Assembly (NCBI GenBank): GCA_963978905.1
Contig: OZ022257.1
Location: 22,093,774-22,157,773, forward strand
From: Trichostrongylus colubriformis
Taxonomy: Eukaryota; Nematoda; Chromadorea; Rhabditida; Trichostrongylidae
Direction: 5' to 3'
Length of the DNA stretch: 64,000 nucleotides
The translations under genes and the position numbers were made by a program. Below are positions 45,201-54,200 of this stretch, piece after piece (the first letter of the stretch is position 1; the number at the start of each line of letters is the position of its first letter). The notes beneath the pieces were generated by a model, which searched no databases, was not told the DNA's origin, and worked only from the letters and a program-made list of their open reading frames with translations.

Positions 45201-48200
45201 CTTTTGACCTAGTACCACCGGGAACACTGAAAATATATTCGAGAATCTTCATGATTCGGAAGAACCAAATGATCTCATGGACGGTATGGATGCTAGCATG
45301 AAGAGCACTGAGCACCTGCTTGCGACTTGCACACGTGATGGCGGTTGTGGGAATGGAATCATATAAACGTCTAAACATTGAACACAGTACTTGAACATTC
45401 GCTCGAAAATGTCACGTTCTCGGACAAGTGGTGGCGATTCTGAAAATGGTCTTGTGAGGCCACAAATCATGAGCAGTTAAAAGGCAGCGTGTAGAGTATA
45501 ACTCATTTCGAAAAAAAAAACTATAAAAACCCAACTCTGCTCCTCATTGAACTCTAACTTCCATTTCAAGTGGTAACTGTTTCACGTAAACCTCAAAAAT
45601 CGCACTTTTACGAACCAAATTGAGAAATATGTGGGGGTAGGGGGAACTTCGAGCTGAAGCACTGCCGTATATCACAGAAGCTGTGAAAAATGGCTAAAGA
45701 AGATTTCGTGGCAAGTTAAATTCACAAACTTGCGCTACATTATTACTAAAACCGAAGTGGCGTTATTTCTACTATACAGGTCAATCCGAAACATGCAGAT
45801 GAACAGTTTTCGAAGCACAAGATATACAAAACAACAATCTTACGTGAACTCCGATTGGCTCCGCTCAAAGCCGATGTTCCCATTTTGCAAGCAAGCAGGA
45901 TGAACTTGACAATTGTACGGGCTTCCACTAATGGAATCGGAGGAGCATTCATGGCGTACATTTGCGTCAGAATTGATCCAGGACTAGATTGCTTGTGTGT
46001 TCCATTCTCTTTCGGTATAGGAAGGGTTGGTGAAGGTGGTCGAAGTGGATCTAAAAAGAAGCTGCGACCTAGAAGCTTGACACCAAAGCCCAGTCCTCAG
46101 TCAGGAATTTTGAAATTATAGACATCATCTGGTGCAACCACACCTGCGGGTCCAGTTTCCATTTCAGGTGCCGTATCAATCGAACATCGACGGACTTCCT
46201 CTCGTACAACATCACTACAAGATTTGTCGTTCTCTGCATTATCGGACCTGAACCGTTTGTATCGACTTCCCATTAACAACTAAACGCTACAATCACAAAA
46301 ACGACCTTTCTTCTGAAGAGACACCTCTTCTAACCCATGAGCCACCAGAATTATTGTATTTTCGCATACGAAAGTACTCCATTGCTCAACTTCTTTGGCA
46401 TTGTTTCACTATTATCACCACAGAATGAAAAAAAGTAACCTTGATGACACTGGGCAGATAGGGTGTAGTGAAAAGTGGCGCACACTCCTATTCACGTAGT
46501 ACGAGGAAGAAATCCCGTATCAACGCCAGCTACGCCTCCCCCCCCCCCCACCCTTCTTATCGGGTAGGTGAATTGGTACCATACTTGACTGGAAGGATAA
46601 AAGTACTCACCAGACATCGGCTGTCCTTCGCCAGTCATTTCATAGGTCAGATCGCATTCACCTGCCACCAGGGTCAAGCGTGGCGTCGAAGAAAATTTCC
46701 AAAAAATAAGACACCCCCCTTCCCTTTCTTAAGGTTCCGCTATATCCGTGCTTTCTACCCAGCCAATGCGATGCGTCAAGGAAATTAAGAGCCTACAGTT
46801 AAAAAAAAACTGGGTCAAACTCATGACAAAATAGGAGAAATAAAAGCCTGGCAGAAGTCAGTACTTATGTTCTGAAACAAAACGTCGCCGATCATGAGTA
46901 ATGTGCTCGTCCTCAGATGAGAGAGGGGAGGGCAGAAGTCATGCAAAAAATAGGGCAGAGATAAAGGATGAAAAGACAAGGATAGAAAAGTTCAAAAAAA
47001 ATAGGAGCCATGTAACGCGCTCCACTGCGATCACCGCGTCGCTACTGCAGTAACGACGCGGCAATCACAATGGAGTGCAGTATTTTCCCAATAGCAAATC
47101 TGAGCATTTTTGATTACCTATAGCTTAACTGAAATTTTGAAAAATTCGAAGTGTTCCACTCCAAATGGCCGTAACTTCTTTCGAACATAACCTTATGGGT
47201 GCAAATTTGTGGTGCGGGGTATGCGGAGTTGCCGCTTCCCAACGACTATCTGAATTATACCATATCTCCAAAATGAAAGAAGTTATTATCTTGAAGGGAA
47301 CTAGTCGAGAGACATTTCTTTCATCGGAGTGGCGGGACTTCCCACGAATCTTTGGAAAAATAATCCATTGGTTCGAAATGTATCCAAGCAACAATCGTTG
47401 GCCGGCCTCGCTGCGGGATGCGCCATGCATGAAGAATTCAATCACTTCTTAGTGAACATGAACGCTTTCCCGATCCGCATAGGACTCGCTAGCACCAGTT
47501 CATGTGCTCGTCGTAAGATATGAAAGAAACCCATATCAGCAGATTTCCGTTTCTATTCCAAATTTCTTGAGTCTTCGCCCACTCCACGCTGTTGCTCAAG
47601 TGTAGATACCGCTCCCCACGGCTGGTCGGTGGGTTTACTAGGCTTCAAACGTGTTTTCGGCGCCAGAGGGCCAACGAAAGGGCTACTGACGTTGGCCAGC
47701 TTTGTAGTGGATCGCGCCATGCATGAGGTTTCCATCAACAATCCACCAAGTTGAAATCAATCCACCTTGTCCATAGTCCACAATTCCAAAAGGACCAAGG
47801 GGCCCATCTAGGCTTTGACTTGTCTATCTTTTGCATTGACCATACACTCGCCTCTCTACAATATCGTCCTAAGCACTTTTCTTGAAAATTTGTGCCTCAC
47901 CTTATTTCCTATGTGTAGGGTGCCGCTTTCTGTTCCATCGTGTTTTCAAGTGAAGATCAAATTAAGCATTAGTTTTGGATTTCAACACAATCAGTCAGTT
48001 TTATCACACGTCCCCTTTACACATTGGACCCTCAGCCTGAGAAATTCCGTTCATCACTACCTATCCCAACGATTGTGATCCCACCACCTCCCAGCCGACT
48101 AAATAGGACCCCTCTCCCGTCGAGGATTCCTCAACGGAGGCCTCTCCCTGCCTACCACCAAAATTCTGAGTAGAATTAGAATGCGCGGTGCATAACAACA

Positions 48201-51200
48201 GGGACTGGTTAAAAGAATCGTCCAGGGAAAAGTGAGTTCCTAATTTACCCATATGTCTACACTGCATTTGCCTAACAAGAGTCGCATGCAAAGTTTCACG
48301 CGAAAAAGTGAGATTTCGGTCAAGATATAGCGCCCCGAACTGGCCGGGTGGGCGTGGCCTCCGAGCAAAAGTTTTGTCGTCGCTGGGAACCGAGAGTGGT
48401 ACTGCTTTCGTATCCTTTTGCTCCTACAGTGCGTCTCCGACCGCAGCGGACAACGGGGCGGAGTCTTGCACGGAGGTCCCGCCCACCCGGCTGAGACTTT
48501 GTGGTGTTGTATCTTAGCCGGATTCACATCTATTTGCGTGAAATTCTGCATACGGTCAAAATTAGGCAAATACAACATAAATATATGGGTAACAGACTGA
48601 ATTTTCCGAGGATGACTCCTTTGAGATGCCGAAATTGGTTCCTTAATTCTTTTTCTGATTAGTGTTAGAGGTTAGGTAAGATATGGACCCCAACAAAGCG
48701 ATCAGTATCTCCGGTACTTCATACAAAAAGTTCACCAAAGTGTAACCAACCCGTCGCGATCACACGATTTGTAGTCGTAATTGATTTCAGCACCATGTTG
48801 CTTGAAGAGCAGAGGCATGTGATAAACAGCAATCACCTTCATTTTCACCACCAGGCTTTCCAAAATCATCAGGATCAAATCGCGATTCTAAAAATACACA
48901 GATGATACATTAATTATGCACTCACTCACATATTTATTTCCTAGGTAGTCAGCGCATTTCTTCAGTCATTATATTCAGTCATTAATGTAATTAAGAAAGG
49001 AATCCACGTCGATTTATTCAACCGTTTGACTATCCTCACAAGGGTCAAGAGCCAGGCAAGGAATTCCGAAAAGGGTGGCGATTAGTCCGAAAACAGTGGG
49101 TGATAGTTGCTAATTCGTTGATGCGGAACATGGAAGTTTTCATAAGCTATACCACGTTCGCGCCTTCTTCGGAATGAGGGGTAAGCGAACCCTACGCAAC
49201 ACCACTAATGAGATGCAATGCTGCAAACCCTCCAGGAGGATGCCGACGGGGCCATCTTCATTGTCCCCATGGTTGACCGTAGTCGGAGCCTTCTGAAACT
49301 CACTGCTTCTCCTTCTTTGGCATGTTTTGACAATCCTTCCAGGACACTGCTCAACATTCTGGCACATATAACTTGAATCTGAAAGTTAAAAGAACATTTT
49401 GATGAGATAAAAACTTTGAAACTTCGGACTGACCTGATACGGTAGCAGATTGTCGTGCATCTCGCGGCAGAATATAAAAGCGACACTGCAAAGAGATTGT
49501 GAAGTAAAAGCATTAGAGTATGAAACGAATAAGGACGAACTGTGCCAGCATTTCGAAAGAGAGAGAAGACCGAACATGATGAAGGAAATCTGCCATCGTC
49601 TGGTAGAAATATCCTCTGAAATCTCAAGTCAGAGTAGTAAAGAAGAAAATGCAAAAAGTGTCTCAGAAAAAAAATTACTGCGAAAAACCAATCATATCAA
49701 AAGACAGGTATGATTGTCGAAAAAAAAAACATTTCACTCGAACATTTGTACGCCAACGACCTCTCTGGCAACAACTTTCTCCAGACCATCAAGTTAATAT
49801 GTAGATAAATTCATACTCCGTAGCTACTACTTCTATCTTTATCAAAACCCAAGAGCTCCAAAGTACTAATAAACTCTTTGGCAATCTAAGGAATCGGAGG
49901 GGTCGGAAAAAAGAGCTCTGATACGAACATTCAAGGTTAGAAGCGATAACCGGTAGAGAAACCCGGATAAAAGCGATGTGGTCACTATTCGCGCACCATT
50001 CCGGTGTCTTCGAAGACCATATCCAAATTTAACAGCAGCGCGAGGATTGTTGACGAATAGGCGCATTTCATTTAGTCAAAAAACGGCTATTCCGCGTTCG
50101 TACGTTACCGACTGATTGTGGAATCGTTGTCTCGTGCGTATGATACTCGTCCAGGTGTGTAGACTCATTCACAGAACCTCTTTGGCTACAGAGGAAGGCC
50201 ACGACTCAAGAATTTCATTGCAAGGACCCTTCGTTATAACGGTTCCACTTTCGTGATTATTGGATAACTCGACTTATTCTACAGGGTGGGGCAAAATTAC
50301 GGAAACTAAATTGATGTCCCCCAAAAACTTTATTTCAGCTTGAGTAGAAAACTAATTACAACTAATTTGTTCCCCAGAAAAAAATGAACAAAAAGCACTA
50401 CTTTTTTTCAAAACAGTCTCCATCTACTTCGACACAGGATCGAAGATGCTCCGGAAACGCGTTGGCCGTGGCGTGGAGGTAGCCTTCGTCTAACTCATCC
50501 CATGCTTTCTCCAATGCTGCCTTCAAGGAATTGAGGTCGCGATGGGGTTTGAGCATGTCTTAGACTCGAGGATGCTCCATACAGAGAAATCGAGTTGGTT
50601 GAGGTCCGGTGAATTGGGGTGCCATTCATCAAATGCGACGAAATCTGAGGACTTTTCCTGGCACCACTTCTGGACAATCTTGGACTGGTGAGCAGGGGCA
50701 TTGGTTTGTTGACAGCACCATTTCTTAGTTCCAAAGTGCTCCTGAGTCTACGGTAAGACTTCGATCTTCAGGATGTCCAAATAGTCGTTTGCGTTGACTT
50801 TAACTCCTATGGAACGAAGAACAGCGGTGAACGAAGACCACGCAGACGATCGCGCACCTTCTTGTTGTTCGCCTTGATCGTGACAGAAGTCGGTCTCCCA
50901 CGTCCTGGTAGGTCGGAAAGGTTCTCTAATTCCGTAAACTTGCGAATGTTTTCGACACAAGACTTCCTGGTACCTTTAGACGACGAAAAATGTCAATCGC
51001 TCGGAATCCTTGACGGTGCAGGTCGATGATGGAAGAATGATGAGGGGATGGCCTCGTCAACTTGGACCATAGATAAATTTTTTGTGCTGGCGAGTTGAGA
51101 AGGTTGCACTGAATCGAATAAAAACAAGCACGAGCTTTTCAACTCCGAAAAGCGCTTCCGGGGTCGACAATCCCACGCCCGCGCTTTGTTTCCGTAATTT

Positions 51201-54200
51201 TACCCCACCTTGTAGTATCCACTTGGAGCAGTAGATTTTTGGGTAACTCTCCAGGTTGCACCCTCTACACAGAAGACAGATTCCTTAGCGGAAGCCGAAG
51301 GGGGGGGGGGGGGGCTACTTCGAAATTACTTTGGAATCTTCCTCGAAGAATCCTCGAACTCCACGCACTGTCGAGGAGACTTTGAGTCGCTGAGTGGATC
51401 TATAAAAATGAGGGGTCGTGTTTTTTAAAACTCGTGGAAAATCGGCAATGTTGACCAAAGTGGGGTATTTTACAAACCTTTCCTGGACGCGGGACTTAAT
51501 CCTGTTTTGCACCCCCGCCATCACAGCGCTACATCCGCAGTGATACATACTAGCCTTGCCCTTCCAGCTAAGTGATCAATAAGGAGCTCAAGTGGAAGTG
51601 CTTTGCATGGGTTCGAGTAGGTGTAGCATCGTAATGGCGTAGAGTGTCACAAAAAGGCGCATCCTGGATAGTTATCTAATTGTGAGGATCTACTTGGCCA
51701 AGGAGATCAGTCGAATAATCTGACTATCGCGAAGTATCTCTTTTGATTTCAATTTTTCCTGTTTTCTTTATTGATCCGATCAGGAATTGCGCTTTCGCTT
51801 TATGATGCATAACCCCACCGAGCAATGCAATAAGCTCTTGTAACATAAAGTAGTCAGCATAGCGTTTTCATAACACTGTCTGTCCGTTTAAAATGGTTCG
51901 CTGACATCTCAGCAGCTAGTGAGATTATACGTCTGACCCTGTGCAGACGGATGTTTTCGATGTCCATCTAAAACTTGATACTTTTAGATGCCTTGAAATT
52001 CCCATTACCTCAAATGATCAACAGCGGTGTATCCGGACCCTATCAGAGCCACCTCAGATAAAAGCCGTGGCAGTAACTGAATAAACTTTGGACGTAAATC
52101 AGAGATGAAAAAGAACTTCAACGTAATCAAGACGTCTCTGAAAAGATAATAGTAATACACTTATTTAATTCCAACGTGAGAATCTCAAAGATCCTACTTT
52201 CGCACGACAATCAACTCTGCAGGACATTGTTCGAGCAGAGTAAGTACGCCATTAACGAATCTATCACCGTTCGCTAATATTTGTTCCATGAACTAAAACA
52301 AAAACCGACTGACAATCTTCAACAGCTCTAAGGTAAGAGAGAATGTAGACGTAGATTTTTATCTGTATAATAGTCAAGAAATTCACGGAATGGTTCGTTT
52401 CACTCGTTTCCGAAAACTAACATACCTCTCGTATTTTCCCCATAATGCTCAGATAAGCCAGCATCTTCGATTGAGCCGTGTAAAACTCGTCAGCCAGTGC
52501 TTTATTGTATTTTTCGTCAGCTTTCTGTTCATTCGAAATTTGTATGCTCAAGAAATCGAGACAGCAAAGCAAGAATTCCATTGCCTAAACAGACATGCTT
52601 GATCGTGGAAAGCTAATACAAAGTTTTTCCAACGGAAGCTTACTTCGGTTTGAACGCCAGCCTTGTGGTGTTGATACAAAAAAATGACGAGCATAGGGAT
52701 ATCTTGGAAAGCTTTCAGTGATTGACTTGCTCGCGGTATAAGGTTGTACTGAAAAACCATGGGACATTTGAAACGAACTCGACTCGAAAAATAATAATTC
52801 ACAAGTTGGTAATTCCCAAAGAGCTGAGTTTAAGGGGGGCTACACAGTCATAAACTCCCTCCCTGGTTATCAACACCGATCAGATTTACAAAATCATCTA
52901 TACGGATTGTGGCTTAGGGGAAAACTACATTCCCGCCCATCATGTTCACGTTCGTGGAGGAAGAGTTCTTCTCTTGAGATTGTTCACTCTGCCCTTGATA
53001 TCAAGCTCGCTTTTTTTCTCTTCGTATTGTGGAAAATTGCGACGGTGAAACTCAGAAAGCCTTGAAAGTTGTCGTGCTGTACGATAGTTTCAATCGAAAA
53101 CTTAGCCGCATAGCTCACGTAATGAAACTCATGGGCGTACTATCCCACGTCAAATAATCTACCTTCCCGTTCTGACATCCTTTATCAACCACGAGATCCG
53201 TTCATATAAGGTTACGCTTGCTCGGTACCGCTGCAAATTATTAGAGCAGAACTAACATAACTGTGAACCACAAACCAAGGTATCTAAGGTCCCATTCGGG
53301 GAGTAGAGAAGTGCTGACTGCGTGTAGTAACACTGTTGAAGATACTGAAAATGACAGCATAATCTATGCTCACAATTTAAAATTTAAGAAGAGGAATTCT
53401 GGTAACCCACAGTTTCAATCATTGCTTCTTCTGGTAAATGAACTGAAGGATGAGTCAGGTCTATAGTATCGAAAGTATGCGGCCTCGACAAAGTGACACA
53501 CATACACTTGACCCATTGCTTGAAATTTTGCAACATCACGGAAACCTTAAATACAAACTGCCGCTTGAAATACAGAAATACGAGCTGTCAAACCACCACT
53601 GTCCAGCTTATCACTGACCTCAGGAATCAGATGAGATCGTGCGATTTTGCTGTGATCAACGACTATTTTGATGGCCAGTATAGCATTTTCCTCGTTCTCT
53701 AGCACAATAATCCGCATCATTTGCTTCTGTATTTCCTTTGAAAGATTTTTCACTGGTTCGTGTGCACTCGTTCTCAGGATCATCTCCAACATAGCTTTCC
53801 GCAACATCTGAAAGTGGTCTGTGCGTTTTGATGTGGGTACGAGAATTGTCGAAGATCAAGCGAGGAGGTAACTTTAGTTCGCACGTTCCTCCTACCCTCC
53901 CTCCACCTCTCTCCCTCCCACGTCCCTCGAGTCCCTCGATACCTGTGTCGCCGAACAGGTTGGATACAAAGTACGTCGAAAAACTTATGAAACCAGGCGC
54001 TTTTGTATCTCACTAACTCCTGAGGACCTTTCTTTCCCTAGTCACCAGCACATAGCTAAGCCTTCCTTCGTAAGAAATATCGAATACGACTTTCTGTCGC
54101 CGAATTCGTTACCTTTGCGGGTGTGCATCATTACTGTGGAAAGTATACGGTAAGTATGCGATAAGATAACTACAGGATTACTATATGTCACGAAGCACCT

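Larger units (their letters stand above)
46248..48750 (-). other. Intron 13 (2.5 kb)
   Basis: Almost filled by repeats: type-H (46545), the hairpin at 47019, type-G (47140) and the fold-back element (48209). No exon was needed here. Confidence 0.7.

Noticed and set aside
51875..51938. Candidate TRRAP exon reading [13 protein letters not shown]
   Set aside because: It looked plausible after exon 9, but exons 10 and 11 at 49541-49615 and 49434-49485 fit the family far better and close all phases.
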